A stretch of DNA of 64,000 bases from Sphingobium aromaticiconvertens (lineage in GTDB: Bacteria; Pseudomonadota; Alphaproteobacteria; Sphingomonadales; Sphingomonadaceae). Under the pieces are notes generated by a model. It had not been told where the DNA came from, did not search any database, and saw only the letters and a list, made by a program, of their open reading frames with translations. Shown here in pieces: positions 50,398-60,864 of this stretch. Both the position numbers and the translations under genes were made by a program. Location: assembly GCF_037154075.1 (NCBI RefSeq), contig NZ_JBANRJ010000001.1:1161501-1225500 (forward strand), given 5' to 3'. The stretch's first letter is position 1, and each line of letters opens with the position of its first letter.

Positions 50398-52155
50398 ATG
50401 CCGTTTCCCTTTTCGTCCCGCCTTGACCGTCGCAGCCTGATCAAAGGAGCGGGGGGGCTTTTCGGCGGCCTTGCCCTGTCGCGCGCTTTCCCGGCCTGGG
50501 CGATGAGCGGAACGCCGGGGCTGGCGCCCGCGCCGGGCGTGCTGTCGGGCGGAGAGATCGCGCTCACCATCAGCGACTCTCACTTTAAGACCGGAGGACG
50601 ATCCAGCCATGCGGTCATGGTCAACGGCACTTTGCCCGCGCCGCTGATCCGTTTGCGGGAAGGGCAGGATGTCCGTCTGTCCGTCACCAACAGGCTGAAG
50701 GAAGATACGTCGATCCACTGGCATGGCCTGATCGTCCCGTTCCAGATGGACGGTGTGCCCGGCGTCAGCTTTCCCGGTATCCGGCCCGGCGAAACCTTCA
50801 CCTATGCCTTCCCCATCCGTCAGTCGGGCACCTATTGGTATCACAGCCATTCGGGGATGCAGGAGGCGGTGGGCCATTATGGCCCGATCGTGATCGACCC
50901 CGCCGGGCCCGATCCGATACAGAGCGACCGCGAGCATGTGATCGTGCTGTCGGACTGGAGTTCGGTGCATCCACATCTGTTGCTCAAGCGGCTCAAGCAG
51001 ATGGGCGGCTATTATAATATGCAAAAGCAGACGCTGGGCGGGCTGCTTGCTGGACGTGATCAGAGCCTTAAGGACCGGATGGATTGGGGCGCGATGCGGA
51101 TGGACCCCACCGATATTTCGGACGTCACCGGCTCCACTTACAGTTTTCTGGTCAATGGCCATGGCACGGCGGAGAACTGGACCGGACTGTTCGTGCCGGA
51201 GGAGAAGGTGCGGCTGCGGATCATCAACGCGTCGGCCATGACCAATTTCAACGTCTGCCTGCCCGGCCTGCCGATGACAGTGGTGCAGTGCGATGGGCAG
51301 GCTGTGCAGCCGGTCGAAACCGACGAGTTCCAGATCGGTATTGCCGAAACCTATGATGTGATCGTCCAGCCGACGCAGGCGAGCGCCTATGGCCTGATTG
51401 CTGAAGCGATCGACCGGTCCGGGCTGGTGCGCGCGACGCTGGCGCCGCGGATCGGGATGGCGGCGGCAATCTCCCCGCTGCGGGAACGCCCGTTGCTGGG
51501 CATGAAGGATATGGGGATGGACATGTCGGGCATGGACATGGGCCAGAACGGCGTGATCGACCTCAGCCAGCCCGCCAATGAATCCATGGCGGGCCATTCG
51601 ATGAAGATGCGCGATGCCTCGGTTGCGCCGCAGGTGAAGATGGGACCGGGTGTCGCCACCCTGTCCCCCATGCCGGTCGACCGCACCGCCGACCGGCCCA
51701 CGGGGCTGGAAAATGTCGATCATCGGGTGCTGACCTATGCCGACCTGCGATCGCGCGAGCCCAACAGCGACACAAGGACGCCGACCCGCACGATCGACAT
51801 CCACCTGACCGCGAATATGGAACGCTATATGTGGTCCTTCGACGGGGTGAAGCTGTCCGATGGCGCCGAACCGATCGCCCTGCGCCATATGGAGCGGGTG
51901 CGGGTGAACCTGATCAATGATACGATGATGCCGCACCCCATCCACCTGCACGGCCATTTCTTTGAACTGGTGACGGGGGCGGGGGTGCATAACCCGCGCA
52001 AACATACGGTCAACGTGCTGCCGGGGGGGAAGGCCAGTTTCGACCTGACCGCCGATGCGCTGGGGGACTGGGCGTTCCATTGCCATATGCTGATGCACAT
52101 GCATTCGGGGATGATGCGCGTCGTGACGGTGCGGCACATGGAGGATGAGGCATGA
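50398..52155 (+). CDS. copA: CopA, multicopper oxidase of the copper resistance system
   Basis: A 585-residue periplasmic multicopper oxidase (CopA/PcoA type). A Tat signal (LDRRSLIKGAGGLFGGLALS) is followed by three cupredoxin domains with copper ligands in HWHGLIVPFQMDG, WYHSHSGMQEA, HPIHLHGHFFELV and HCHMLMHMHSGM. A Met-rich stretch (MKDMGMDMSGMDMGQ) lies at about residue 370. It oxidises Cu(I) and binds copper. It overlaps copB by four bases. Confidence 0.96.
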   Translation: MPFPFSSRLDRRSLIKGAGGLFGGLALSRAFPAWAMSGTPGLAPAPGVLSGGEIALTISDSHFKTGGRSSHAVMVNGTLPAPLIRLREGQDVRLSVTNRLKEDTSIHWHGLIVPFQMDGVPGVSFPGIRPGETFTYAFPIRQSGTYWYHSHSGMQEAVGHYGPIVIDPAGPDPIQSDREHVIVLSDWSSVHPHLLLKRLKQMGGYYNMQKQTLGGLLAGRDQSLKDRMDWGAMRMDPTDISDVTGSTYSFLVNGHGTAENWTGLFVPEEKVRLRIINASAMTNFNVCLPGLPMTVVQCDGQAVQPVETDEFQIGIAETYDVIVQPTQASAYGLIAEAIDRSGLVRATLAPRIGMAAAISPLRERPLLGMKDMGMDMSGMDMGQNGVIDLSQPANESMAGHSMKMRDASVAPQVKMGPGVATLSPMPVDRTADRPTGLENVDHRVLTYADLRSREPNSDTRTPTRTIDIHLTANMERYMWSFDGVKLSDGAEPIALRHMERVRVNLINDTMMPHPIHLHGHFFELVTGAGVHNPRKHTVNVLPGGKASFDLTADALGDWAFHCHMLMHMHSGMMRVVTVRHMEDEA

Positions 52156-53105
52156 GGAGCCTTGTTTCCGCCGTCGCGCTGTTGATTTCCAGCGGCTCTG
52201 CGCCGGCCATGGCCCAGATGGACCATAGCCAGATGGATCATGGCGCGATGAACCATGACGCCACGCCGCAGGAAGCGGTGGATCATTCCGCCCATCAAAG
52301 GCAGGCCAATGTGCCCGCGATCAATCCCCACGCCGGTCATGGCCCATCCATGGCGGATGACGGACTTCCAAAAGGCGTAGCGCCTGCCGTGCCGACCGAT
52401 CATGCCGCCGATGCCGTTTATAACCCTTCGGAAATGGCGCGCGCGCGGGCGGCCATGTTGAAGGAAAGTGGCGGCATGTCTTTCTCTCAACTGATGCTCG
52501 ACCGGCTGGAATATCGCATCGGCAAGGGGAGCGATTCCTATCATTGGGAGGGAGAGGGCTGGATCGGCGGCGACATCAATCGCTTCGCCTTCAAGACCGA
52601 GGGCGAGGGGAATGTCGGCGGACGGTTGGAGAGTGCGGAAGTGCAGGCGCTCTATAGCCGGGCGATCGACCCCTGGTTCAACCTGGAGGCGGGCGTGCGG
52701 CAGGATTTCCGGCCCGGCCCGCAGCGCAGCTATGCTGTGGTCGGGATCGAGGGGCTGGCGCCCTATTGGTTCGAGGTGGGCGCGCAGGCCTTTCTGTCGG
52801 ACAAGGGTGATGCCCATCTGCGGCTGGAGGGCAGCTATGACCAGCGCATCACCCAGCGCCTGATCCTTCAACCCGCCGCCGAAGTGAACATCGCCGCGCA
52901 GCATGTGCCGGAACACGGCATTGGTGCCGGTATTAGCGACATCGAACTGGGGCTAAGGTTGCGGTACGAGTTCGCCCGCGAGTTCGCGCCCTATGTCGGC
53001 GTCAACTGGGAGCGGAAGTTGGGCGGCACAGCCGACTATGCGCGCGCGGCTGGTGAACGGGCGTCCGCGACCAGCCTGGTCATGGGTGCGCGATTCTGGT
53101 TCTGA
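52152..53105 (+). CDS. copB: CopB, outer-membrane copper resistance protein
   Basis: A 317-residue protein with a signal peptide, a Met/His-rich N-terminal part (MDHSQMDHGAMNHD) and a beta-barrel C-terminal domain with the CopB pattern (LMLDRLEYRIGKGSDSYHWE; APYVGVNWERKLGGTADYAR), ending in a terminal aromatic (GARFWF). It partners CopA in copper detoxification. Translationally coupled to copA. Confidence 0.95.
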   Translation: MRSLVSAVALLISSGSAPAMAQMDHSQMDHGAMNHDATPQEAVDHSAHQRQANVPAINPHAGHGPSMADDGLPKGVAPAVPTDHAADAVYNPSEMARARAAMLKESGGMSFSQLMLDRLEYRIGKGSDSYHWEGEGWIGGDINRFAFKTEGEGNVGGRLESAEVQALYSRAIDPWFNLEAGVRQDFRPGPQRSYAVVGIEGLAPYWFEVGAQAFLSDKGDAHLRLEGSYDQRITQRLILQPAAEVNIAAQHVPEHGIGAGISDIELGLRLRYEFAREFAPYVGVNWERKLGGTADYARAAGERASATSLVMGARFWF

Positions 53106-53306
53106 TGAGGCGTAATCGGTAACTGCCTGGCGAGGGGACTTCCCTTCGCCGGTCCATTGCGAACAATATGTGAAACAGTCTTTCGCACTTGGGGAATGCG
53201 GTATCGCCTGCTAAACTCGGTTCTTCATCACATAGTGCGGATTTGCGGGATCGTTTCGCTGACTACTTCGTCTGGCATAGCGATGACTGGGAAAGGTCGA
53301 GGGCGC

Positions 53307-53957
53307 ATGACATCGGACATAGTTTCGCGGCGAAGCCTGTTGCAAGGCGGGGCTGCGCTCGCGGCGGCGACGCCGCTGGTCCCGGCACTGGCGCAGGGCA
53401 ATGAGGGCATGGCAAAAAAGGAGACTGGCGGCATGATGCCTGTGTCGATGACGGTCAACGGCAAGGATCTGCACCTCGATCTCGATCCGCGCACCACCTT
53501 GCTGGATGCGCTGCGTGAGCATCTGCGCCTGACCGGCACGAAAAAGGGCTGCGATCATGGCCAGTGCGGCGCCTGCACGGTCATCGTCGATGGGCGGCGG
53601 ATCAACAGTTGCCTGACCCTCGCGGTGATGCATGATGGCGACAAGGTGACGACGATCGAGGGGCTGGGCAGTCCTGAGAAGCTGCATCCGATGCAGAAGG
53701 CTTTTGTCGTCCATGACGGCTATCAGTGCGGCTATTGCACGCCGGGGCAGATTTGCTCGGCGGTGGCGGTGCTGGACGAGATTGAGGCGGGCATCCCCAG
53801 TCATGTGACGCAGGATCTGGATAAGGTACGCTTTTCTGACGCGGAAGTGCGGGAACGGATGAGCGGCAATATCTGCCGTTGCGCCGCCTATCCCAATATC
53901 ATCGCCGCCATTCGGGATGTAGCAGGGGAGGATGTTTCCGGGGAGAATCGGGCATGA
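53307..53957 (+). CDS. paoA: PaoA-type 2Fe-2S subunit of a periplasmic aldehyde oxidoreductase
   Basis: About 216 residues. A Tat signal ([20 protein letters not shown]) precedes a plant-type ferredoxin domain ([20 protein letters not shown]) and a second [2Fe-2S] helical domain ([28 protein letters not shown]). The ATG at 53307 has GAGGG just upstream; in-frame ATGs at 53283 and 53157 are possible but less well placed. It carries the export signal for the whole PaoABC complex. Overlaps paoB by four bases. Confidence 0.92.
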   Translation: MTSDIVSRRSLLQGGAALAAATPLVPALAQGNEGMAKKETGGMMPVSMTVNGKDLHLDLDPRTTLLDALREHLRLTGTKKGCDHGQCGACTVIVDGRRINSCLTLAVMHDGDKVTTIEGLGSPEKLHPMQKAFVVHDGYQCGYCTPGQICSAVAVLDEIEAGIPSHVTQDLDKVRFSDAEVRERMSGNICRCAAYPNIIAAIRDVAGEDVSGENRA

Positions 53958-54910
53958 AACCCTTTACCTACACACGCGCCACCAGCGTCGAGGAGGCAGC
54001 GAGTGCTGCCGCCAGCACGCAGGGCGCGCGCTTCATCGCGGGCGGCACCAACCTGCTCGACCTGATGAAGTTGCAAATCGAGACGCCGACGCATTTGATT
54101 GACGTCAACCATCTGGGCCTCGACACGATAGAGAAGACGGACGATGGCGGCCTGCGGATCGGCGCGCTGGTCCGCAATACCGATCTTGCCGCGCACAAGA
54201 CGGTCCGCAGGGACTATGCGGTGCTGACCCGCGCGCTCCTGTCTGGGGCTTCGGGGCAGTTGCGCAACAAGGCGACGACCGCGGGCAACCTGCTTCAGCG
54301 CACCCGCTGCCCCTATTTCTACGACGTGCGCATGCCCTGCAACAAGCGCAAGGCGGGGAGCGGATGTGCGGCGATGAAGGGCTTCAACCGCAACATGGCG
54401 GTCATGGGCGTTAGCAACGCCTGCATCGCCACCCACCCCAGCGACATGGCGGTGGCGATGCGCCTGCTTGACGCCAATGTCGAAACGGTGAGCGCCAACG
54501 GCGCGCGGCGGGCCATCCCGATTGCCGACTTTCATCGCCTGCCGGGTGACACGCCGGAGATTGAAAGTGCGCTGGCGCCCGGTGAGCTGATCACCGCTGT
54601 CACCCTGCCCAAACCACTGGGCGGCACCCATGTCTATCGCAAGGTGCGCGATCGCGCCTCCTATGCCTTCGCGGTGGTTTCGGTCGCGGCGGTGTTGGGT
54701 AAGGATGGCGTGTCGCGCTTCGCCTTTGGCGGCCTCGCGCCCAAGCCCTGGCGCGTGGCGGCAGCGGACGGCGCAGCGGCGAGCGGGGCGAAGGCAGTGG
54801 CCGACGCGGCGCTCGCCGGAGCACGCACGACCGAGCATAATGCGTTCAAGATCGACCTGACGGCGCGCACGCTCGCCTCGATCTTTCGCCAGCAGGAGAA
54901 GGGCGCATGA
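53954..54910 (+). CDS. paoB: PaoB-type FAD-binding subunit
   Basis: A 318-residue FAD-binding subunit of the xanthine-dehydrogenase family with the FAD loop [20 protein letters not shown] and [20 protein letters not shown]. The Cys-rich insertion ([20 protein letters not shown]) corresponds to the extra [4Fe-4S] cluster site of PaoB. It passes electrons from PaoC to an acceptor. Coupled to both neighbours. Confidence 0.93.
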   Translation: MKPFTYTRATSVEEAASAAASTQGARFIAGGTNLLDLMKLQIETPTHLIDVNHLGLDTIEKTDDGGLRIGALVRNTDLAAHKTVRRDYAVLTRALLSGASGQLRNKATTAGNLLQRTRCPYFYDVRMPCNKRKAGSGCAAMKGFNRNMAVMGVSNACIATHPSDMAVAMRLLDANVETVSANGARRAIPIADFHRLPGDTPEIESALAPGELITAVTLPKPLGGTHVYRKVRDRASYAFAVVSVAAVLGKDGVSRFAFGGLAPKPWRVAAADGAAASGAKAVADAALAGARTTEHNAFKIDLTARTLASIFRQQEKGA

Positions 54911-57114
54911 AGTTCGATCAGCCCGCGACCGCCCTGAACCCGATCGATCGTGGTCGGGTCATCGGCATTCCCCACGACCGGATCGACGGCCCGGCCAAGG
55001 TGACGGGCAGCGCGCCCTACGCCTATGAGCGGCATGATGTCGCGCCCAATGCAGCCTACGGCTGTATCATCGGATCGGCGATCGCCAAGGGCCGGATCGC
55101 ATCGATCGACACCCGCGCCGCGGAAGGCGCGCCGGGCGTGCTGGCGGTTGTCACTCATGCCAATGCGGGCAAGCTGGGCAAGGGCCAGATGAATACTGCG
55201 CACCTGTTGGGCGGTCCGGCGATCGAGCATTTCGACCAGGCGCTGGCGCTGGTGGTCGCCGATACGTTCGAGCGCGCCCGCGATGCGGCGTCGCTGGTGC
55301 GGATCGACTATGCGCCGGAAAAGGGGCGCTTCGATCTGGCGGTGGAAAAGGACAAGGCCGGGGTGTCCAAGGGCACGCCGGATACAAAGGCGGGCGATTT
55401 CGAAGGCGCCTTCGCCAAGGCAGCGGTGAAGATCGACCAGCGCTATACCACCCCCGATCAGAGCCACGCGATGCTGGAGCCACATGCGACGACCGCCGCG
55501 TGGCAGGGCGACAAACTGACGCTTTGGACCGCCAACCAGATGATCGCCTGGGGCGTGGGCGAAGTGGCGACGACGCTGGGTATCCCCAAGGAGAATGTCC
55601 GCCTCATTTCCCCCTATATCGGCGGTGGTTTCGGCGCGAAGCTGTTTCTGCGCGCAGACGCGCTGATGGCGGCGCTGGGTGCGAAGGCAGCGGGGCGGCC
55701 CGTCAAGGTCGCGCTGGCCCGGCACCAGATTCCCAATAATACGACGCATCGCCCCGCGACGATCCAGCGTATCCGCCTGGGTGCAGATCGCAATGGCGTG
55801 ATCGACGCGATCGGGCATGAGGTGTGGTCGGGCGACCTGCCCGGCGGGGGCGCGGAAACGGCGGCGCAGCAGACACGTCTCCTCTATGGCGGCGCCAATC
55901 GGATGACCCGGCATCGGCTGGCGGTGCTGGATTTGCCCGAAGGCAATGCGATGCGCGCGCCGGGCGAGGCGGTGGGCCTGCTGGCGCTGGAAGTCGCGAT
56001 GGATGAACTGGCGGAGGCTTGCAACGTCGATCCGGTCGAACTGCGTATTCGCAACGATGTGCAATATGATCCGGAGGCGGGGCCGCAGCGGCCCTTTTCC
56101 AGCCGCAAGTTCGTCGAATGTCTGCGGACTGGCGCGGAAAATTTCGGCTGGAGCAAGCGCAATCCGCGCCCCGGCCAGGTCCGCGACGGGCACTGGCTGG
56201 TCGGCATGGGCGTGGCGTCGGCCTTCCGCAACAATCTGACCATGGCATCAGGCGCGCGCGTCGGGATCGATAGTCGGGGCCATGTGACGGTGGAAACCGA
56301 CATGACCGATATCGGGACTGGCAGCTACACGGTCATTGCGCAGACCGCGGCGGAGATGATGGGCGTCGCGCTGGACGCCGTGACCGTGCGGCTGGGCGAT
56401 AGCAGCTTTCCGGCCTCGGCCGGGTCGGGTGGTCAGTGGGGCGCGAACAGCGCTACCGCGGGCGTCTACGCCGCTTGCATGACGTTGCGCGCGAAGATTG
56501 CCGAAGTCGCTGGGTTCCCCGCCGATCAGGCGGTGTTCGAAGATGGCTTTGTCCGGTTGGGCAACCAGTCCCGGCAACTGGGCCAGGTGGCGGGCCGCGC
56601 AGGTCTGTGGGTTGAGGACAAGATTGAGTTTGGCGATCTCGACGAACGCTATGCCCAGGCAACCTTTGGCGCGCATTTTGCCGAGGTTGGGGTGGATATC
56701 GACACGGGCGAAGTACGCGTGCGGCGGATGGGCGGCGCCTTTGCGGCGGGGCGCATTCTCAATCCCAAATCGGCGCGCAGTCAGGTGATCGGCGCGATGA
56801 CGATGGGCGTTGGCGCGGCGCTGATGGAGGAACTGACCGTTGACGCGCGCTTTGGCTATTTCGTCAACCACGACATGGCCGAATATCATGTGCCGGTGCA
56901 TGCCGACATTCCCGAACAATCAGTGATCTTCATCGACGAACTGGACGAAAAATCCTCACCGATGAAGGCCAAGGGCGTGGGCGAGTTGGGTATTTGCGGC
57001 GCGGGCGCTGCAGTAGCGAACGCCATCTATAATGCCTGTGGCATCCGCCTGCGCGACTATCCGCTGACGATCGACAAGCTGTTGCGCGCGGCGCCGGGGT
57101 CGGCAATCGCCTGA
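54907..57114 (+). CDS. paoC: PaoC-type molybdenum-cofactor subunit
   Basis: A 735-residue molybdopterin-binding subunit. Domain I ([20 protein letters not shown]) and the MoCo-binding segments ([49 protein letters not shown]) are followed by the C-terminal [15 protein letters not shown] with the catalytic Glu. The complex oxidises aldehydes, especially aromatic ones, in the periplasm. The usual PaoD/XdhC-type maturation factor is not in the window. Confidence 0.93.
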   Translation: MKFDQPATALNPIDRGRVIGIPHDRIDGPAKVTGSAPYAYERHDVAPNAAYGCIIGSAIAKGRIASIDTRAAEGAPGVLAVVTHANAGKLGKGQMNTAHLLGGPAIEHFDQALALVVADTFERARDAASLVRIDYAPEKGRFDLAVEKDKAGVSKGTPDTKAGDFEGAFAKAAVKIDQRYTTPDQSHAMLEPHATTAAWQGDKLTLWTANQMIAWGVGEVATTLGIPKENVRLISPYIGGGFGAKLFLRADALMAALGAKAAGRPVKVALARHQIPNNTTHRPATIQRIRLGADRNGVIDAIGHEVWSGDLPGGGAETAAQQTRLLYGGANRMTRHRLAVLDLPEGNAMRAPGEAVGLLALEVAMDELAEACNVDPVELRIRNDVQYDPEAGPQRPFSSRKFVECLRTGAENFGWSKRNPRPGQVRDGHWLVGMGVASAFRNNLTMASGARVGIDSRGHVTVETDMTDIGTGSYTVIAQTAAEMMGVALDAVTVRLGDSSFPASAGSGGQWGANSATAGVYAACMTLRAKIAEVAGFPADQAVFEDGFVRLGNQSRQLGQVAGRAGLWVEDKIEFGDLDERYAQATFGAHFAEVGVDIDTGEVRVRRMGGAFAAGRILNPKSARSQVIGAMTMGVGAALMEELTVDARFGYFVNHDMAEYHVPVHADIPEQSVIFIDELDEKSSPMKAKGVGELGICGAGAAVANAIYNACGIRLRDYPLTIDKLLRAAPGSAIA

Positions 57115-57122
57115 CGGAAGGT

Positions 57123-57148
57123 GCGGGCGGGCCGCTTGGCCTGCCCGC
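57123..57148 (+). terminator. Possible terminator hairpin after paoC
   Basis: GCGGGC and GGCC pair with GGCC and GCCCGC around a GCTT loop with one mismatched pair, nine bases after the paoC stop. There is no T tract, so termination is not certain. Confidence 0.4.
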
Positions 57149-57187
57149 GCGTCTGGCGCATAAGCCCATCTCCATCGGGAGAAGAAC

Positions 57188-57400
57188 ATGGGCGACGTCA
57201 TCAATCTGCGACAAGCGCGCAAGCAGCGCGACAGGGCGTCGGCATCGCGCCTTGCAGAGACGAATCGCGCGAAGTTCGGACGAACGAAAGCGGAGCGGCT
57301 GGCGCTGCAGGCGGAAGCCGCGCGACAGGAAAAGCAGATTGAAGGTGCGCGACGAGACAATTCGGGTGGGAGGGAAGAAACGCCGACTGAAGATCGGTAG
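57188..57400 (+). CDS. DUF4169-family small protein
   Basis: A 70-residue highly charged protein beginning MGDVINLRQARKQRDRASAS and continuing KFGRTKAERLALQAEAARQ, the DUF4169 pattern found throughout alphaproteobacteria. No function is known. GGGAGAAG stands just before the ATG. Confidence 0.85.
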   Translation: MGDVINLRQARKQRDRASASRLAETNRAKFGRTKAERLALQAEAARQEKQIEGARRDNSGGREETPTEDR

Positions 57401-57458
57401 ATTCCAGCTATTTGTATGAATATCCGTTCAGAATATGTGGCGTTTGTCGAGATATATG

Positions 57459-57474
57459 ATGAACATATGTTCAT
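57459..57474. promoter_or_regulatory. 16-bp perfect palindrome, possible operator
   Basis: ATGAACATATGTTCAT is a perfect palindrome in the AT-rich stretch between the DUF4169 gene and the Pro/Ala-rich protein gene, about 105 bases before the latter. The flanking bases are also AT-rich. No regulator is identified. Confidence 0.4.
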
Positions 57475-57578
57475 ATTTCATTCTATGAAGTCAATCTGAC
57501 CGTCATTCCAAACAACTCATCGCTTCATCTGCAATCAGCATGGGCTTTATTGCCACTTGGGTGAGTTGTTTCCATACT

Positions 57579-58640
57579 ATGACTAGAGATATTCGTTCAA
57601 CTCGCCCCGCTAGGGCCGCGATTGCCGCTGTTCTGGCCTTCAGTGCAACCCCTTTGCTCGCCCAGGAGATAGCGCCTTCGCCGGTTGCGCCTGCGCCCAT
57701 TGCTCCTGTGGCTGAACCCGCCGCTCCGCAAGTTGCTCCGGTAGTCGAAGCGGCGCCTCCCGCATCCGCTCCTGCGGCGAGTGCCCCGGTGATGGCGCCT
57801 GCCCAACCGGTCGTGCAGCCCACTGCGTCGGTTGAAGAGCGCAAGGCGGAAGCGATCGCGCAAGCCGAAACCGCCCGTGCCGAAGCAGCACCCGCGCCAG
57901 CGCAGCGGGTTCAAAAACGCCCCGCCGCCCGCGCGGCAGCACCGACGCCCACCCCGGCTGAAGCCGTTGCGGCAGCCCCTGCGCGCGCCGTTGCTCCTGC
58001 TCCGGTCGAAACCGCCCCGGCCGAGCCAACCCCGGTTGTGCCGGATATGGCAGTATCGACGCCTGCAGAGCCAGCTATCGTGACGCCACCCGCCACCAAT
58101 GATCTTGCACAGGTGGATAGCAACAGCGATGCCCTGACCTGGGGCTTGGCCGGTGGCGCGCTGTTGCTGGTTGGCGCGGCTGGCACGCTGGCGATGCGCC
58201 GTCGTCGCAACCGGGCCGGGGAGTCTGCCTATCGCGTGGATGAGGGCGTCACCCTGCATACGTCAGAGGGTATCGTCACCGTGCCCGAAACCGCGCTGGT
58301 GCGGGAACCGGTAGAACCTGCCTTCCAGCCGATTGCCCCCGTCGCTACCCCAACGATGGCTGCCGCGACACGCACGCCGTTGGCCGTCGATGCACCGCAC
58401 GACTCGCTGGACGCCATGGTCGATGCGCCGCCCAGTGCGGCCAATCCGTTCGTGACGCGCAGTAAACGCCTGCGTCGCGCCCAGTTTCTTCTGGCTCAGC
58501 AGGCGGATGGCACGGAACGCAAGGACAGGCAGGGTGCATCGGTCGCCCCGCAGGCAGCGCCGGTCGATCGGTCGCAGACCGTCTATCGTTTCGGCAAGGA
58601 TGATGCCCGCCGCAGCGGTCTGATACCCCGGACTCGTTAA
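57579..58640 (+). CDS. Pro/Ala-rich membrane-anchored protein of unknown function
   Basis: A protein of about 353 residues. A signal peptide (ARAAIAAVLAFSATPLLAQE) precedes about 150 residues of Pro/Ala/Val low complexity, a single membrane segment near residues 190-208 (LTWGLAGGALLLVGAAGTLA) flanked by MRRRRNR, and a cytoplasmic-like tail with NPFVTRSKRLRRAQFLLAQQ. I choose the ATG at 57579 because it starts the signal peptide; one 13 codons upstream is possible. Proteins of this layout recur in sphingomonads near argG; the function is unknown. A strong terminator follows. Confidence 0.75.
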   Translation: MTRDIRSTRPARAAIAAVLAFSATPLLAQEIAPSPVAPAPIAPVAEPAAPQVAPVVEAAPPASAPAASAPVMAPAQPVVQPTASVEERKAEAIAQAETARAEAAPAPAQRVQKRPAARAAAPTPTPAEAVAAAPARAVAPAPVETAPAEPTPVVPDMAVSTPAEPAIVTPPATNDLAQVDSNSDALTWGLAGGALLLVGAAGTLAMRRRRNRAGESAYRVDEGVTLHTSEGIVTVPETALVREPVEPAFQPIAPVATPTMAAATRTPLAVDAPHDSLDAMVDAPPSAANPFVTRSKRLRRAQFLLAQQADGTERKDRQGASVAPQAAPVDRSQTVYRFGKDDARRSGLIPRTR

Positions 58641-58664
58641 ACGCAGGGCCAAAACAGTGATTGG

Positions 58665-58699
58665 AAGAGGGGCGGGATGTCTTATCCCGCCCCTCTTTT
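58665..58699 (+). terminator. Strong rho-independent terminator
   Basis: AAGAGGGGCGGGAT (58665-58678) pairs with ATCCCGCCCCTCTT (58684-58697) around a five-base loop and runs into T residues. It separates the Pro/Ala-rich protein gene from argG. Confidence 0.88.
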
Positions 58700-58784
58700 A
58701 CGCGGCTTCCGGTTGCGCTTGAGGCCCGTGCCTGATACCGGCGCGCCGGTAATTGCGCGCACTTCAGGAAGGTCCCGTTTCGCC

Positions 58785-60002
58785 ATGTCAGACACTGTCA
58801 ATCGCATCGTTCTCGCCTTCTCCGGCGGTCTCGATACCAGCGTGATCCTGAAATGGCTTCAGCAGACATACCAGTGCGAAGTCGTGACCTTCACGGCCGA
58901 TCTGGGACAAGGCGAGGAACTGGAACCCGCACGGGCCAAGGCGCGGCTGATGGGCGTCAAGGAAGAGCATATCTTCATCGACGACCTGCGCGAAGAATTC
59001 GTGAAGGACTATGTCTTCCCGATGATGCGCTCCAACGCGCTATATGAGGGGCTGTATCTCCTTGGCACCTCGATCGCGCGTCCGCTGATCGCCAAGCGCC
59101 AGATCGAGATTGCGAAAATGGTCGGTGCCGATGCCGTCAGCCATGGCGCGACCGGCAAGGGTAACGATCAGGTCCGGTTCGAGCTGGGCTATTATGCCCT
59201 CTCGCCCGACATCAAGGTGATTGCGCCGTGGCGCGAATGGGATCTGACCAGCCGTACCAAGCTAATCGAGTTCGCCGAACAGAATCAGATCCCGATCGCC
59301 AAGGACAAGCGCGGCGAAAGTCCCTTCTCGACCGATGCCAACATGCTCCACACTTCGTCCGAGGGTAAGGTGCTGGAGGATCCGTGGGAAGAAGTCCCCG
59401 ATTATGTCTATTCGCGCACGGTCAACCCGGAGGACGCGCCCGACGCGCCCGAATTCATCACTGTGGATTTCGAGCGTGGCGACGGCGTTGCCATCAACGG
59501 CGTCGGCATGTCGCCCGCAACCCTGCTCGAAACCCTGAACGATTATGGCCGCAAGCATGGCATTGGTCGCCTCGATCTGGTCGAGAACCGCTTCGTCGGC
59601 ATGAAGTCGCGCGGCATGTATGAGACGCCGGGCGGCACCATCTATCACCTCGCCCATCGTGGGATCGAGCAAGTGACGCTCGACCGGGGCGCGGCGCATC
59701 TGAAGGACGAGCTGGCCCCGCGCTATGCCGAACTGATCTATAACGGTTTCTGGTTCTCGCCCGAGCGCGAGATGTTGCAGGCTGCGATCGACCATAGCCA
59801 GGAGAAGGTGACGGGTACCGTTCGCCTGAAGCTGTACAAGGGCGGCGTCTATATCGTCGGCCGCAAGTCGCCTTACTCGCTCTACAGCGAGAAGGTCGTG
59901 ACGTTCGAGGATGATGCCGGCGCCTATGACCAGCGGGATGCTGCGGGCTTCATCAAGCTCAATGCCCTGCGGCTTCGTTTGCTGGGACGGCGTGATCGTT
60001 GA
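58785..60002 (+). CDS. argG: Argininosuccinate synthase
   Basis: A 405-residue argininosuccinate synthase: it condenses citrulline and aspartate with ATP in arginine biosynthesis. The PP-loop [18 protein letters not shown], then [37 protein letters not shown] and [17 protein letters not shown] are all present. The ATG at 58785 gives the usual N-terminus [15 protein letters not shown]; the open frame begins earlier, at 58677, across the terminator hairpin. The gene appears monocistronic. Confidence 0.97.
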   Translation: MSDTVNRIVLAFSGGLDTSVILKWLQQTYQCEVVTFTADLGQGEELEPARAKARLMGVKEEHIFIDDLREEFVKDYVFPMMRSNALYEGLYLLGTSIARPLIAKRQIEIAKMVGADAVSHGATGKGNDQVRFELGYYALSPDIKVIAPWREWDLTSRTKLIEFAEQNQIPIAKDKRGESPFSTDANMLHTSSEGKVLEDPWEEVPDYVYSRTVNPEDAPDAPEFITVDFERGDGVAINGVGMSPATLLETLNDYGRKHGIGRLDLVENRFVGMKSRGMYETPGGTIYHLAHRGIEQVTLDRGAAHLKDELAPRYAELIYNGFWFSPEREMLQAAIDHSQEKVTGTVRLKLYKGGVYIVGRKSPYSLYSEKVVTFEDDAGAYDQRDAAGFIKLNALRLRLLGRRDR

Positions 60003-60014
60003 TCGGCTAAGTTT

Positions 60015-60047
60015 GCCGCAGGGTTAATGCGATTTTAGCCCTGCGGC
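60015..60047 (+). terminator. Possible hairpin terminator after argG
   Basis: GCCGCAGGG (60015-60023) pairs with CCCTGCGGC (60039-60047) over a 15-base loop, 12 bases after the argG stop. It lacks a T tract. Confidence 0.4.
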
Positions 60048-60196
60048 GTCGATAGGTTCCCTATCGAAGTGGCGCGTGCAGGCGATACCAGATGCGGCTT
60101 TTCGGTGTGCGGCGGAGGTAGGGAAGTCGCGCACGGCGGCTCGTCGCCCGTTGATCGGGGCTTGTACTAACGGACGGATGCGCGCCTATTCGCGCC

Positions 60197-60820
60197 ATGC
60201 CGTCCACTCCCATTTTTCCCTGGCGCTATGGCATGTTCCTGGTGTTGCTCGCGCTTGCCGCGCCGCTCGCGCTGTGGCTGCCCTGGCATGAGGCGATGAT
60301 GGCGGGGTTCGACTTTGCCGCGGTCGCCTTCCTCATCGCCTGTGCGCCGCTGTTGCGGATCGATGTGGCCGCCATGCGCCGCAACGCGCAGCGCAACGAT
60401 GCCAATCGTCATATGATGCTGTTGCTCACCGCCATCGTGTCATTGGTCATTCTGGTGGCGGTGGGCGTCGCCACCAGCCAGCGGCAGGCGCCAAGCCCGC
60501 TGGTTGTGGCGCTGGTCCTGATAACATTGGCGATCGCCTGGATTTTTTCCAACAGCGTCTATGCGATGCACTATGCCCATATTTTCTACCGGGCCGGGGC
60601 GGGGGGCGGCGATCGTCGGGGGCTGAATTTCCCGGACACGGCCGAGCCCGACTATTGGGATTTTGTCTATTTCGCCTTCACTCTGGGCATGACCTTCCAG
60701 ACGTCGGACGTCGACGTCACCAGCAGGCAGGTGCGTAAAGTGGTGATTTTCCATTGCCTGGCGGGGTTCGTCTTCAACCTTGGCATATTGGCGTTCACCA
60801 TCAACGTGCTGGGCTATTAA
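60197..60820 (+). CDS. DUF1345 membrane protein
   Basis: A 207-residue protein with about five hydrophobic segments and the DUF1345 hallmarks: HYAHIFYRAGAGGGDRRGLN, FPDTAEPDYWDFVYFAFTLG and MTFQTSDVDVTSRQVRKVVI. The function is unknown; relatives are annotated as putative inner-membrane proteins. The methyltransferase-like gene follows 44 bases on. Confidence 0.9.
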   Translation: MPSTPIFPWRYGMFLVLLALAAPLALWLPWHEAMMAGFDFAAVAFLIACAPLLRIDVAAMRRNAQRNDANRHMMLLLTAIVSLVILVAVGVATSQRQAPSPLVVALVLITLAIAWIFSNSVYAMHYAHIFYRAGAGGGDRRGLNFPDTAEPDYWDFVYFAFTLGMTFQTSDVDVTSRQVRKVVIFHCLAGFVFNLGILAFTINVLGY

Positions 60821-60864
60821 CGGCTTCACGCCTTGCTTACCATTTTCAGGATAAGGTGCGGGCC

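Noticed and set aside
50377..52137. A 586-codon open frame on the minus strand
   Set aside because: Antisense to copA. The His-rich translation is a by-product of the copper-ligand codons on the true strand.
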